Both the position numbers and the translations under genes were made by a program. DNA of 64,000 nucleotides from Ursus arctos (lineage: Eukaryota; Chordata; Mammalia; Carnivora; Ursidae): positions 14,984,001 through 15,048,000 of the forward strand of contig NW_026622997.1 of the NCBI RefSeq assembly GCF_023065955.2, in the 5' to 3' direction. Under the pieces are notes generated by a model. The model was not told the DNA's origin. It saw nothing but the letters and a program-made list of their open reading frames with translations, and did not search any database. Below, in pieces: positions 26,951 to 39,059 of the stretch. Within the stretch, counting starts at the first letter, position 1; the number at the start of each line of letters is the position of its first letter.

Positions 26951-27054
26951 TTTGAAAGTTGTTAGGGGAACTTGAATACTGCCCAGCTCGGACTAGTCAG
27001 TCCTTAATATCCATCATGACCGTTACAATTAACAATATCATTAATCATTCATTC

Positions 27055-27300
27055 ATTCATTCATTCATTATTTTAATGAAAGGGAGGCGAGACTGGAGTG
27101 GGTTGGCTAGTGTACGAGGTACGAGAAGTTGAAAATAGTTTTATTGTGAAGAAAGGGAAAGGGGATGAACTGGTCAATAGAGGTAGAAAAGAGATGCTTC
27201 TTCAAAAAGGAAGATTTCAGGATGTTTAGAAGGTTGGGGGCATAGCTGGTAGCGAGAGACAATGGAGACATATGAGTGGGAGGAGTAACTGAGCAAGAAC
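27055..27300 (-). mobile_element. Probable L2 fragment
   Basis: CATTCATTCATTCATTCATT, then text like the reverse complement of the L2 coding part (CTAGTGTACGAGG, GGTAGAAAAGAGATGC). Weak. Confidence 0.35.
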
Positions 27301-27516
27301 CTCGAGTAGGGAGTGGGGCTGTGGAGATGGGCTGGGGCTGGAGGAAGAATTAGCCTTTATAGGGGGAAAATAACTCTCCTCCGAAGTAAGTGTAGAGGTA
27401 ACTTGGCAGTTATTATGGTCCCGATTGTGTTTGGATTTTATAAAATGAGAGTGGTGCAGTATGTACAGCTATGTCCTATTTCCTATGGAAGCATCATCAG
27501 TGGTATCATTTCCTCC

Positions 27517-27525
27517 TTATCTATC

Positions 27526-27560
<35 letters not shown>

Positions 27561-27594
27561 ATCTATCATCATCTATCTATCAGTCTATCTATGT
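27517..27594. repeat. (TATC)n microsatellite
   Basis: About 15 TATC/ATCT units with a few ATC interruptions. Confidence 0.95.
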
Positions 27595-27644
27595 CTGTGC
27601 TATTTTTTGAGAAGCTGAAGGGAAAATAAAGTTATCCATCTGCA

Positions 27645-27965
27645 GTATAATTATTTAACAAGACCCTATTGAGCACCTACTATGTGCCCGGCACTGTTCT
27701 AGGTACTGGGGAGTACAATATTGAACAAGACTCCAAGAAGCTTACTCTTGAAGTCCTGTCTGAAAAAAACACGTAAGGCAAGACCTGCATGACAGAAAGA
27801 GACAGACGTATAAAGACCAGGAGGATGGGTATTGGCAGAGGAAAGGACAGGAAGGGCATCTGCTAGAGGGGGAGAACGGTATGGGACAAGGTTGGAAAAG
27901 GAGTCAAGACCCATATGACATAGAGTCTTGTGGGTCTGGAGAAGAGTTTAGATTTTGTTTTGTGT
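27645..27965 (-). mobile_element. L2 3' fragment
   Basis: GAGCACCTACTATGTGCCCG, GCACTGTTCTAGGTACTGGG: reverse complement of the L2 3' end. It is head-to-head with the sense L2 beginning at ~28035. Confidence 0.65.
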
Positions 27966-28034
27966 GTCATAAAATAAATTCATTTTGCAGGGAATTTAGT
28001 AGATGTGATTGAATCAGATTTGCATTTTAAACTA

Positions 28035-28935
28035 CTCTCCCCCCCCACCTGTCACTGTCCTAATTCAAGCCAACCTCAGCCCTCACCTGGATTATTGCTC
28101 ACTTCCAGTTTATTCTCACAGCAGTCAAGCGATCCTGTTAAAACACAGGACCAATTTCATCACTTTGTTTAAAACTCTGAGACAGCTCCCCTCTCTGTTC
28201 TGTAGTCCTTATCATGACCTCTAAAGCCTTAAAGTTTATCTGGCCACCTTTCTTTCTGGGTGGCTTCATCTCTTACAAGTCTCCCTTTATTTGCTCTGCT
28301 TCACCACACTGGCTTTCTCAGTGTTGCTTACGATGCTCCTGCCTCTGGGCATGTGCTCTGGCTTTCCCCCTTCTTGGAATCCTCATCCCGCAGATAGCTG
28401 TGCGGCTCAGTCCCCCACTTCCTTTTAGTCTTTGTCCAAAAAATAGCTATCTCGGTGAAGTCTTCCCTGACCATCCTGACCACCCACCGCTAATACTTCA
28501 TGCGTACCCATTTGCTCTCTTTTTTCTATTTAGTCAATTAATTAATTTATTTATATTTATTTGAGAGAGAGAGAACACAAGCTGGGGGAGGAGCAGAGGC
28601 AGAGGGAGAAGCATATTCCGTGCTGAGCATGGAGCCCAACACAGGGCTCAATCTCATGACCCTGAGATCGTGACCTGAGCTGAAATCAAGAGTCAGATGC
28701 TCAACTGACTGAGCCACCCAGGCTCCCCTACTTTTTTCTTTTTTAACATCTCTCACCATTTAATATATATGTTACTGGCTTGTGTTGTTTCCTTTCTGCC
28801 TCCCCCCCCCCCCAGAACATAAGCTCCCTGAAAACAGAGGTTTATGTATTTTTTCACCAATATCTTTTTCCCTTGAGCAGTACCTGGCACACACCAGGTG
28901 CTTGATAAATATTTGTTGAGTAAGTAAATGGATGT
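28035..28935 (+). mobile_element. L2 fragment split by a SINE
   Basis: Sense L2 from CTAATTCAAGCCAACCTCAG through CATAAGCTCCCTGAAAACAG to CAGGTGCTTGATAAATATTT, with a SINEC at ~28530-28730. Confidence 0.7.
28530..28730 (-). mobile_element. SINEC
   Basis: TTTATTTGAGAGAGAGAGAA ... GACTGAGCCACCCAGGCTCC, reverse complement, inside L2. Confidence 0.92.
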
Positions 28936-28939
28936 TTCC

Positions 28940-29095
28940 TCAGACCGCTCTGTGGGGAATGAATTGTAGGGAGACAAGTGGGGAATAGGGAGGCTAGCCA
29001 GGAGGCATTTGCAGTTGCCCCGGTAAGATATGATGGTAGGATGGAGAAGTGGAACAACAGTGGAGACAGGTAGGTGTTACGGTGTCCAATCACAA
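28940..29095 (-). mobile_element. L2 fragment
   Basis: GGAGGCTAGCCAGGAGGCAT..GATATGATGGTAGGATGG is reverse-complement L2 coding text. Confidence 0.45.
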
Positions 29096-29339
29096 AAGCG
29101 ATCCATTGATTGATTGATTCAGTGGATTGAGTGAAATCTTAGCAATCTTAGAAATGCAAGTCTTTGATTGAACTTCCTCTGACAGAACTCACTGCCTCCT
29201 CGAGTTTCAATTTGGGATGGTTCTGATGGTTCTGATGGTTTACATTGTCCTTTTATTGAATGGCAACATGTTACTTTGTAGAAGTAACTTCAAATGATTT
29301 GGATTTAAATTAAATTATTTTCTAAAGAAATTTATCAAT

Positions 29340-29462
29340 GTACATAAGATATATATATATAAATTTATATAAATAATATATATAAACATATATATTTATC
29401 AATGTATATAAGATCTATATATATAAATATCAATGTATATAAGATATATATCTATCTTATAA
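29340..29462. repeat. AT-rich (TA)n low-complexity tract
   Basis: Imperfect TATA/AAGATATATA repeats with an internal phrase, ATCAATGTATATAAGAT, recurring about every 42-60 bases. Confidence 0.85.
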
Positions 29463-29559
29463 TATAAGATCATGGTCAAATTTTAGGTAAACTCAAAGCG
29501 CATTTTACATGGTCATAATTTTAAGAATGACCCTACTTGCTTTATTTTTCTTCCTAGCA

Positions 29560-29762
29560 CGTACCAATTTATAATATACTATATAATTCTTCATTCTGCT
29601 TATGTTTTGTTTTCTCCTCCATCCCCTCCAGATTATAATCTTCACAGGGCAGGGATTTCATGTGATTTATTCATTTTTGTTTTTATAACATCTAAAAGCG
29701 TACCTGGCACATAGTACATGCTTAATAAATGTTTGTTGAATGAATGAATAAATGAATGATGC
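29560..29762 (+). mobile_element. L2 3' fragment
   Basis: ACCTGGCACATAGTACATGC, AATAAATGTTTGTTGAATGA. Confidence 0.7.
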
Positions 29763-29972
29763 AGATTCTGTCCTTTAGCAGCTCATGTTCTAGAAAAAGA
29801 ATTTGCATTTTTCCAGGGGAATGTACAGTTTAATAAGTGCTACGTCTTTTAGGTTTGATTCACTTATGTTTTTATAGAGATATTCTTAATAAATTCCTTC
29901 TTGGATTTGTTTTTCTGAGCAACTGCTTTGCGTTAGAAGCACTTAAAATTTTATTTTAAAAAATTAACATTT

Positions 29973-30169
29973 GGGGTGCCAGGGTGGCTCAGTCATTTAA
30001 GTGTCCGTGTTCAGCTCAGGTCATGATAACAGAATCCTGGGATTGAACCGCACCCCCCCTCCTGCCCCCTGCTCAGCGGGGAGCCTGCTTCTCCCTCTCC
30101 CTCTGCTGCTCCCCCTGCTTGTGCTCTCTCGCTCTCTCTGTCAAATAAATAAATAAAATCTTTTTAAAC
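29973..30169 (+). mobile_element. SINEC
   Basis: GGGGTGCCAGGGTGGCTCAG head, C-rich interruption and A tail. Duplication AATTAACATTT at 29962-29972 and 30170-30180. Confidence 0.93.
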
Positions 30170-31420
30170 AATTAACATTTATTTTCACTTTTGCAAATAT
30201 AAACCAATTAGAAAACACAGGCAAGTTTAAAAGGAGAAAATAAATATTATCTTTCTATGTTTACCGTTTAATATTTTGCTGGCTTTCTTTCCACTTCATT
30301 TTTAAAGCAAAAGTTTAGTATAAAATAAAAGCTGGTATCACTGAAGAAACCAGTTCCTTAAACAAACAGTTTCCAGTCTAAACAAAGAAAACCACTCTAT
30401 ATCACCACGTAAGTAGATTTTCCACAGAAGCAAGAATATGTGTGAATGTGTTGGGTTTTTTTGTTTTGTTTTGTTTTGTTGTTGTTTTAGTTTGGTTTGG
30501 TTTTTTGGATGTGTTGGTTTTTACCAACATTCACAGCTTGTAGCTTTTTCCAGAGCAAGGATATCAGTGTCACTCAATGATACACAACAGCATCTTGGTT
30601 AAGCGCCATCCCAGTAGTGGGACCCTTTGCAGAGGTTTCCAGGGAGATCAAAAAACATTAAACCCTCAACACTTGATTGGAGCTTCAGGCACAAAGCATC
30701 CCTGTGGATGACCACAACTGCCTTCAAGGCGCACAGGGCAGGGACCTGACAGAACCTGAGCTCTGGCCTAATGGTCAAGAAGCAGCCATTCACTGCGTTA
30801 TGTTTGAACAGACTCTTCAGTTCACTTCGTTTCCGTCACAAATAAGTCTAGAGACTGTCCTGCTTCGGAGGAAGTAATAAATTATATCACCTCAAGTATG
30901 TTTGCTTCTGTCAAACGGATTTGTGGAACAGATCTTTATCAATATGTTTCTAGGTCCAGCAACTTTGTTTACATGTTTTATTCACTGACTTAGAAGATTT
31001 TACTGTAAGATGATATATCATCAAGTTCTTGCCCAAAATGAAGTTTAAAACCTCTGAAATAAAATCTTAAAAAATACTAGTGGAACATCATCAAGACAAG
31101 CGACTGTTGAAATTCCAAATTTCATTCCCAGCTTTTTTGATTTCTTAAGAAGCATACTTCTTGATTTGGGTCACATTTAGGGGAGATTATGTTTTTAAAA
31201 ATACCCTTTTTAGGTACAGGAGGTAAATTTAAGCTTCGTATTTTAAAAACAACACATAAGTTTTTGATTGGTAAGCATAGTTTTTAATCAGCTTCATGCA
31301 GAGATTTTAGAGGTGTTTATTTTGATATGTGTTTAAGTTTTAAGACTTACAGCCTTTCAGTAGAAAAGAGTCTTTTAGTTCTAAATCAAAAGTTAGACTT
31401 AGCCCAATCCACTTGGTATT

Positions 31421-31638
31421 TATTTGTTTATTTATTTATTTATTTATGGATTTTATTTATTTATTTGACAGAGAGGGTGAGAGAGCACAAGCAGGGGGAG
31501 CAGCAGAGGGAGAGGGAGAAGGAGAAGCAGGCTCCCTTGCTGAGCAGGGAGCCCGATGCGGAACTCGATCCCAGGACCCTGAATCATGATTTGAACCGAA
31601 GGCAGACACTTAACCGACTGAGCCACCCAGGCGCCCCT
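31421..31638 (-). mobile_element. SINEC adjoining an L1
   Basis: ATTTATTTATTTGACAGAGA ... CCACCCAGGCGCCCC. Flanked by TCCACTTGGTATT copies near 31409 and at 31638-31650. Confidence 0.95.
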
Positions 31639-31649
31639 CCACTTGGTAT

Positions 31650-31651
<2 letters not shown>

Positions 31652-31704
<53 letters not shown>

Positions 31705-32278
31705 GATTTTTTATTATATTATGTTAGTCACCATACAGTACATTCCTGGTTTCCGATGTAAGGCTTGATGATTCATTAGTTGTGTATAACACCCAGTGCA
31801 CCATGCAATACGTGCCCTCCTTACTACCCATCACCGGTCTATCCCATTCCCCCACCCCCCTCCCCTCTGAAGTCCTCAGTTTGTTTCTCATAGTCCATAG
31901 TCTCTCATGTTTCATTCCCCCTTCTGATTACCCCCCCCTTTCTTTATCCCTTTCTTCCCCTACCGATCAACCTAGTTCTTATGTTCCATAGATGAGAGAA
32001 ATCATATGATAGTTGTCTTTCTCTGCTTGACTTATTTCACTTAGCATTATCTCCTCCAGTGCTGTCCATGTTGTAGCAAATGTTGCGAACTCGTTCTTTC
32101 TGATAGCTGAGTAATATTCCATTGTATATATGGACCACAACTTCTTAATCCAGTCATCTGTTGAAGGGCATCTCGGCTCCTTCCACGATTTAGCTATTGT
32201 GGACATTGCTGCTATGAACATTGGGGTGCATATGGCCCTTCTCTTCACTACGTCTGTATCTTTGGGGTAAATACCCAG
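31652..32278 (-). mobile_element. Young 5'-truncated L1 with 50-base T run
   Basis: Fifty uninterrupted T (31652-31701) form the reverse-complement poly(A). The L1 3' UTR follows, then ORF2 C-terminal coding. A minus frame ending near 31979 reads ICTPMFIAAMSTIAKSW, TMEYYSAIRKNEFATFA and MLSEISQAEKDNYHMISLIY with no internal stop. The third TCCACTTGGTATT copy sits just after it at ~32280. Confidence 0.9.
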
Positions 32279-32929
32279 TTCCACTTGGTATTCTAACAAA
32301 TCATACTTATTTTTTGCTTATTTGTGAACGATCTCACAAAGCCTAAATCTTGGGTGAATCAAGAAAAGTACAGTACTTTTTCCTGAGCATAAATGTTCAC
32401 CTGTTTAAGGTAAAGCTGTAACTACGAAGACCGTCAGAGGAGCAGAAAGCTGACTCACACTGTCAAACTTAGAAGTTCAGCAGTCGGGTATTTCAAGGGA
32501 CCACAGAAAGTGGCTGGGGTGGGGCTGAAGATGGAAGGATTGGCTGATAATCTCTAACAGAAACAGACCCTCAAATCTCATTCTCTAGCTCCCAACCAGA
32601 GCCTGCCCCTAACTAGGACAGGAGAAGGCAAGACACAGCACCAGCTAAGACAGGAAGGTTAAGAGAGCTACTTGCATTCTGAGTGGTGAGACCCTAGGCC
32701 ACTTTCTCTGCTTGGCTTCCAGAAAGATGGCTTCCGGCTTATGCCGGTAAGGTAATAGATGAGAGTAATGTTCTCAGATACTGACAGTTAAGTCCCCCTA
32801 GTTTCACAGGTGCCACCCAAATAAGGAATGTGAGACACTTGAGGGAATTCTGTGACTCAGAGGAGACAGAAACAACACAGGGAGCATTAAAACAGAAAAC
32901 AAGCAAAACAAACCAAAACAATAAAGAAT

Positions 32930-33840
32930 ATCCTCCAAGACACAAATGGAAAATGTTGTATCTATGAAACAAAGATGATTATATAAAAAGTAATATTCAG
33001 AAAACAGAAAAGAACTCTTAGAATATAAAACTAGGATAAACAGAAATTAAATTGATAGAATAGTTGAAGATACATTGAAGAAAAACTCCTGGAAATCAGA
33101 ACAAGACAGCATAGAGTTAAAAATCAAATAAACAGGAGAGAAAATTTAGAAAATAAAAGGATGGAGTCTTTCATCTAATTAATGAATGTACAAAAGAAGG
33201 AAAAGAGGAAATGGATCAAAAATCAAAGAAATAATGCAAGATAATCCAGAATTGAAGGACACATGTTTTCAGATTGAACAAACCACTAAATGCCCAGTAA
33301 AAGAATGGGGGGGGAGGGGCAACATGAAGACACATCACTGAAATTTCCAAAACAAAACACTAGTGATAAATGGAAGATTCTAAAAGCTTCCAAAAGAAAA
33401 AAAAAAAAAAAAACAGGTCACACACGTGATTAGGAATCACAGTGGTAGCTGATGCTGGAAACTGAGAAGATATCCAAGCAAACCAAAAACAGCAATGTCT
33501 TCCAAATCTGAGGAAAAGTTGATTTCCGCCTTGAATCTGACACTCCAGTTTGAGATGTGCGCTCTTTCTCCTGTGAACCCTCCCATGCATCCTTTCTCAG
33601 GATGCCCAATAATGTGATCCACCAGAAGGAGAGATAAATCAAAAAAGGAGGCGTAGGATCCCAGAATAAGAGGATCTAACACAGGAGAGAGAAAACAACT
33701 CCCAGGAAAATGGTAGAAGGTAGGAAGATCGGTATAAACACGTGCTTTAGAAATATGGTAATGCCAGAAGATACCCTTGAAATATTTGAAAAAGGTTGTT
33801 GCCTCAAGATGGTGGGAACCAGATATAAGGAAGGGTAGCC
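32930..33840 (+). mobile_element. HAL1/L1-like remains
   Basis: Sense purine-rich text (GAAATGGATCAAAAATCAAAG, TAATCCAGAATTGAAGGACA, CACATCACTGAAATTTCC) ending in an AT-rich block. It is similar in type to 24.9-26.5 kb. An A18-type run is at 33399-33416. Confidence 0.45.
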
Positions 33841-33857
33841 CAGGGACTGTTAAGCTT

Positions 33858-34060
33858 CTTATATATATTAAATATTAACATATTAATATTATATACATAC
33901 TGTTATATAAAAGTACAATATAATATATAATACACATAATATAGTATATATAATATGCATTCTCTCTCCCTTTATCACTACATATATTTTACATATATGT
34001 AGTGAGATATTTCATATATATATAATACATTTATTTTATATATAATATATAAAGAAAAAA
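33858..34060. repeat. AT-rich (TA)n tract
   Basis: TATATTAAATATTAACAT and TATATAATA runs with little G or C. Confidence 0.85.
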
Positions 34061-35999
34061 GTACTTTGAGAAAATAAATTAAAAGTAGCTTTCAAAATGT
34101 AATGGCTTCCTGGTCACATTGCCCTATTGCAGTGGGGGATTTGGTTATGTCAAAATACCAATTCTAAGGAATTTTTTTATGTTGTCTGGCTTGTTAGTGA
34201 ATCATCTTAGAGCCAGCTGAAATATGTTTAGAGTTTGAAAACTGGAAATATTGGCTGCTGAGCTAAGACTAAACTGGTTCTGCTAGCTAACCATGATGAT
34301 ACAATAAAGGAAAGATGGCCCAAAATTACTTCTGGGAAATGACAGTTTTGAAAGTATGTTGCTGTTGTTTTTATTAGAAATGAAGAGAGCAAACAATTCA
34401 GCAGCTCCCCACTTCCCCACCTTGACAAACACAGTTCCAGGTTTTTAACTCTGGGGAGACTCGAATTCTATCAAGCATTTTGCTTTATTTCCACATTCAC
34501 TTTGTAAATAGGGATTTAATTTACGCTTGAAGCCAAAGACGGGGTTTGTTTTAGTTTTGCCATCAGTGTTAGGGTCTATTCTTTAGAACTAGGATATAAC
34601 CTTTACTCCTTGTGGCCCTGGTAGGGTATTGGTGGAAAGCCTAGCGTTTACCGGACCCATCCAACTTGGTCAGATGCAAACTCCAAATTTGGTCTCCCGT
34701 GCATTGGGCAGCAGACGATTCATTGCTCAGCTTTTTTCCAGCTGTTGCTTTATGACGGTCTACTTGGTGTCTCGTCTAGGCACACAGATCAGGGTTCAGG
34801 CAAGAATTTAATGTGAGTTTTTACAGATTTGGGGCGTACTCTCTGTGGATCCTGATTTTCCAAGACTCTGCCCTCAATTTCTAGCTGCTTTGCTGGCCCC
34901 ACACTCCAACCTCTGACAAGCCCAAAACATTGCAGTATTACGCTCTGGTTCTAGCTGCTGCTTGTCCTGTGGACTGGGGCGGGCTGTCAGAAGAGAAGCT
35001 GTATTAACATGAACTACAGCCCGCGTGATTCCTTTCTCTCAAGGGTCCAATGCCCTCCGACACCTACCTAAAGTTCGTGACTTTTTAGGACCTTCAAATA
35101 ATTAAACTTTATATTTGCCCAGAGTTTAGAACTGTTACCTGAAAGAGAGTGAGTCCAATACAAGCCACTCTACCATTTGCAGAACGAGAAATTCAAGAAT
35201 TTGCTTTTAAGTATCGATACTTCAAAAATTTCAGAACAATATTGTATTTTCGAATCCCCAAATATTTCTATTTGTATTTTTGTGAATTGACATGTGGATA
35301 TATAATAGCAAAACGGCAAAACACATATTCTGCTTCTCAACATAAATCAAGATTTTGGTGATTTAATAGAATCATTATTCTTGGAATTCCCCCATATACT
35401 TTCATCCTTGTGTTTTACATTTTTGTTTCATCCTCAAACAATCATTTTTTCAGTAGTTAAATCTTAGTAGAGGTTTCTTTCAATTCTTTTTATGGGATAG
35501 AATGTTCAAAAGTGTGTAAGTTTTTAGCTACCAGCATATTTCTTATCAAAGATTGGCGGTATATCCTTCAGTACGTGATTACTATCAAGACAATGGCTGA
35601 TCTAGCAGCGTCATGCTTCTTTAAGACTGTGCATATCACATTTGAGCTTTTCAGTCCCTGGGAAGATAAGCATTCTTGAAGAGGATGGCATTACACGGCC
35701 TTCGCAGAACTTCCAATTGATAATACTTTGCAAGGCTAAAGCTAATTATGAACCTCTGAACTTCTTAGTATTTAAGATCAGCAATAGTAGCTGAAAAATA
35801 GAACAAGAAAAACTTAACACTTGCATATGCCTTATTTTCCGGAAAGAAAAAAAAATGTGTTCTCTTAAAAAAAAATCTTTTAAAAAGAATCTTTGGTGAT
35901 CCAACAGAGGGGTTAGTGGGGCAATGATTGCTGTTGTGTTATATTCATGAGTAATGGCTAGGTAACAATGCTGTGTGTTGGAATAGCACTTTACAATCT

Positions 36000-37025
36000 A
36001 TGAATGCCAAGTGTCATTATATGCCAACGATTCCCAAATTTGTCTCTCCAGCCTGTGCCTCCATCCTGAACTCTAGGCTCATTTACCCAACTGCCTATTC
36101 AATGCTTCACTTAGAAATCTAACAGCTTGAACTTAACATGTTCAAAACTGAGCCCCTGAGACTCTCTCCTTCCACCATTTGTCCAAAGTGCTCCTCCATC
36201 AGCCTTCCCCATCTCAGGTAATGGCAACCCTATGATTTCAGTTGTCAGATTAAATGTTTGGTGTGTCATCCTCGAATCTTCTCTCTCCTCCTCTTCACAG
36301 CAAAATCCAAAGGCTTTACCTTTGTGATATACCCTGAACTTGACCATGTCTCAGCACCCCTGCTGCCCAAAACCCTGGTCCAAACCACCATCATCTCTCG
36401 CCCATATCATTGTAATAACCTTCCAACTGGTTACTCTGCTTATACACTTACCCCCTCTTCAATCTATTCCCAACACAACAGCCGGAGCAATTCTGTTAAA
36501 AAATATATTAGGTTAAGACCCTCTGCTCAAAACTCTCCAATGTTTTCTTATGTCAATCCTATGTCACAGTTCTTATTAACACTTACAAGGCCCTACCTTA
36601 TCTGTACTACTCTCCCCTTACTTATCCAGGTGCAGCGAACTGGCTGTTCCAAACATGCTGAACACTGGCTATTCTCTCTGCTGGAATGCTCTTACCCCAT
36701 TTATCTACCAGCTTTTGCATTTTCTTCAGATCTTAACCCACAGGGGCTCATTCTTAGTGACCTCTCCATCTAAATGTGCATACCTCCTACCAGCACGTGC
36801 TTTTCAATCTCCCTTGTCTGCTCTGTTTCCTTGCATAGCAGTTATCGCTATTTGCCATACTATATATTTTCATATTGAGATCTTGCGCTTTATCAGTCTG
36901 CATAACTGGAATGTAAACTCAGTGAGGGCAGGCATTTGAGCTAGTTGTCCTCTGCTCTATCTCCAATGTCAAGGCAATGTCTAGCACACAGTAGGAGCTC
37001 CAAACATATTTGTTGAATGAATATA
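36000..37025 (+). mobile_element. Long L2 fragment
   Basis: Near-continuous sense L2: CCCAAATTTGTCTCTCCAGC, GAACTTAACATGTTCAAAAC, ACCACCATCATCTCTCGCCC, ACTGGAATGTAAACTCAGTG, ATATTTGTTGAATGAATATA. The 171-residue open frame at 36258-36773 is inside it and is not a host gene. Confidence 0.75.
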
Positions 37026-37369
37026 CATAGCATTGCCACAGCTGACCCTTACAATTCTGTCTCCATTATACTGATGCAGAAAGTACATCCAAGGTGATTA
37101 CATGACTCAATCTGAGGCACATAACCAATTTCAAAGAAAATAATTATATATAGTTTTTTATACAAATTCTGGATTCAGAGGTATTTCCATAGCACTATAC
37201 TGCTCACCCCAAATTTGAGACCAGTCTACTCCTGAATCCTCTGAATCCAATGAGTAAATGTAGGTGTTGTTTTTATAAACCAATAAGAGAAAGATTTTTA
37301 GGTGTATAATACAATGGAAATAGATTGTTTTATTGTATTATAATACCTCCTCTGAATTTGTAACACAGA

Positions 37370-37490
37370 TTTTTAAAAAATTGAGCTGATATTTACATAA
37401 TGTAAAGTAGCCATTTTAAAGTGAACATTTCAGTGGCATTTAATACATTCACAATGTTGTATAATCACCACCTCTAGAAATACAAGATTT
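37370..37490 (+). mobile_element. L1M/HAL1-like fragment
   Basis: AACATTTCAGTGGCATTTAA, TACATTCACAATGTTGTATA, ATCACCACC: a common old LINE 3' phrase. Confidence 0.45.
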
Positions 37491-37494
37491 TAAT

Positions 37495-37665
37495 CCTTCT
37501 TCCTCCCTCCCTCCCTCCCTCCCTCCCTCCCTCCCTCCCTCCTTCCTTCCTTCTTTCCTTCCTTCCTTCCTTTCTTCCTTCCTTCTTTCCTTCCTCCCTT
37601 CCCTCTTTCCCTCCCTCCCTCTCTCCCCCCCTTCCTTCCTCCTCTCCTCTCTCTCTCTCTTTTTT
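37495..37665. repeat. Polypyrimidine tract (CCCT/CCTT)n
   Basis: About 165 bases almost entirely C and T on the plus strand, as CCCT then CCTT units. It reads as Gly/Arg/Lys repeats in the antisense frame, which is not a gene. Confidence 0.95.
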
Positions 37666-38099
37666 CAGATTGTACTATGACAAATGTAGAGAATAAAGTC
37701 AGAAGAAAACTTAGAGAACCCAAATTCTTTTCTGTGAATCAGTTTCTTCTTTTCTAAACACTATTATTTTTCTACCATGTTCACTGGACTATTGCTAGGC
37801 TCTAGTACTCTTAGGGCTTTAGAAGGAAAATATCGTATAAATAACACAGTGATACACAGATTTTTGATGTGTGGTTAGTTATTACTATTCACAGCATCTT
37901 CTTGTTACTTACATTAGAATTATCCATAGAATTTAGTTCATATTCTCTGGTGTCTGCTAAGGGCTGGGTTCTCCTTAGTCTGGTAGGCTTTCTGTAAAAC
38001 TTTAAATTTACATTTACAAAGACTATTTTTATAATTTAATTAATCACACATTATATAACATACTGGTATTTTACCTAAATACCGTTTATTCTTGTAAGT

Positions 38100-38585
38100 T
38101 TGTCTCAAGAACATTCCACCCTCTGTCCTGTTAGGTGGCCTCTCAGGGGCTCACTTTTCCCAAAGGCTTTCTCTGTCCTCCATCTGTCATATTCTCTCCA
38201 CAACCCAAGGCCCAGGCTTCCTTCTTCTGTGAGGTTCTTACCAGCAACTCAAAGTGCCACTGATTTTCTTACCCTTCTGAATTTCTTTTTCTGCTCTTAT
38301 TGTCCACACAGTATGATTGATCACTCAATTACATTCTCTTCTGTCTTACTCATTATCATTTCATCACTGACTACTCTGGGGCCCCATTGCTTTTCCATCA
38401 ACAGAGAGGATGAGACTAGATGTCCTTGAAACTGTCTACCAGCTCTGAAAATTCTGATTACGTGTTGTAGTTTTTTTTCTTCTTGGACTATCAACTTCTT
38501 GAGACAGATACATATATTTTAAAATCCCACAGTGTACTGTGCTCAGCACAGATAGGTGTTCAGTAAATTTCTAGTCACCATAAAG
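38100..38585 (+). mobile_element. Probable L2 fragment
   Basis: Ends GTGTACTGTGCTCAGCACAG, ATAGGTGTTCAGTAAATTTC, like a decayed L2 3' end. The upstream part is less sure. Confidence 0.45.
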
Positions 38586-39059
38586 AGTCATGTTTCTGTG
38601 TATGTAGGAGTGTGCTCTGACTCCTAGAAATGATAATGATCCATTAGGTCAAATTAATAGAGTTAAAACATTCAGGTCTTGGAAGTGGCAGTCTTGCTCC
38701 TTGTGCTGCTCACAACCTGTCCAGAATAATGTGTCCCACTCTGGCAGGCTTGTCTTAAGAAAGCAAGCTTTCATTTGGATACAAACAAATTAGGGGAGAC
38801 TCTGGAAACCATAATTAGGAGGTATTAAAGGCATTTAGCCTGGATAAGAAACAATTAATAGGGGCCAAAAATACTGTATCCAAATGCTTAAAGATATAGA
38901 ATGAAAAACAGAATGATTTTGGGCGGTCCAAAAGATAAATCTAGGACAAATGATGAAAACATATAGAGGCGATTTCAGCTTAGCGTAAGTAACAACATTT
39001 TCATAAGTTTCTTATAAATTAGCTATTTAACAATAGAATGAGTTATGTGCCTCATTGGC

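Noticed and set aside
31327..31761. 144-codon open frame on the plus strand
   Set aside because: It crosses a SINE and a 50-base T run, giving the poly-Phe stretch; chance frame over repeats.
36258..36773. 171-codon open frame on the plus strand
   Set aside because: It lies wholly inside a sense L2 fragment with L2 phrases on both sides; not a host gene.
37490..37723. Gly/Arg/Lys-rich minus-strand frame
   Set aside because: Translation of the polypyrimidine tract; low-complexity artefact.
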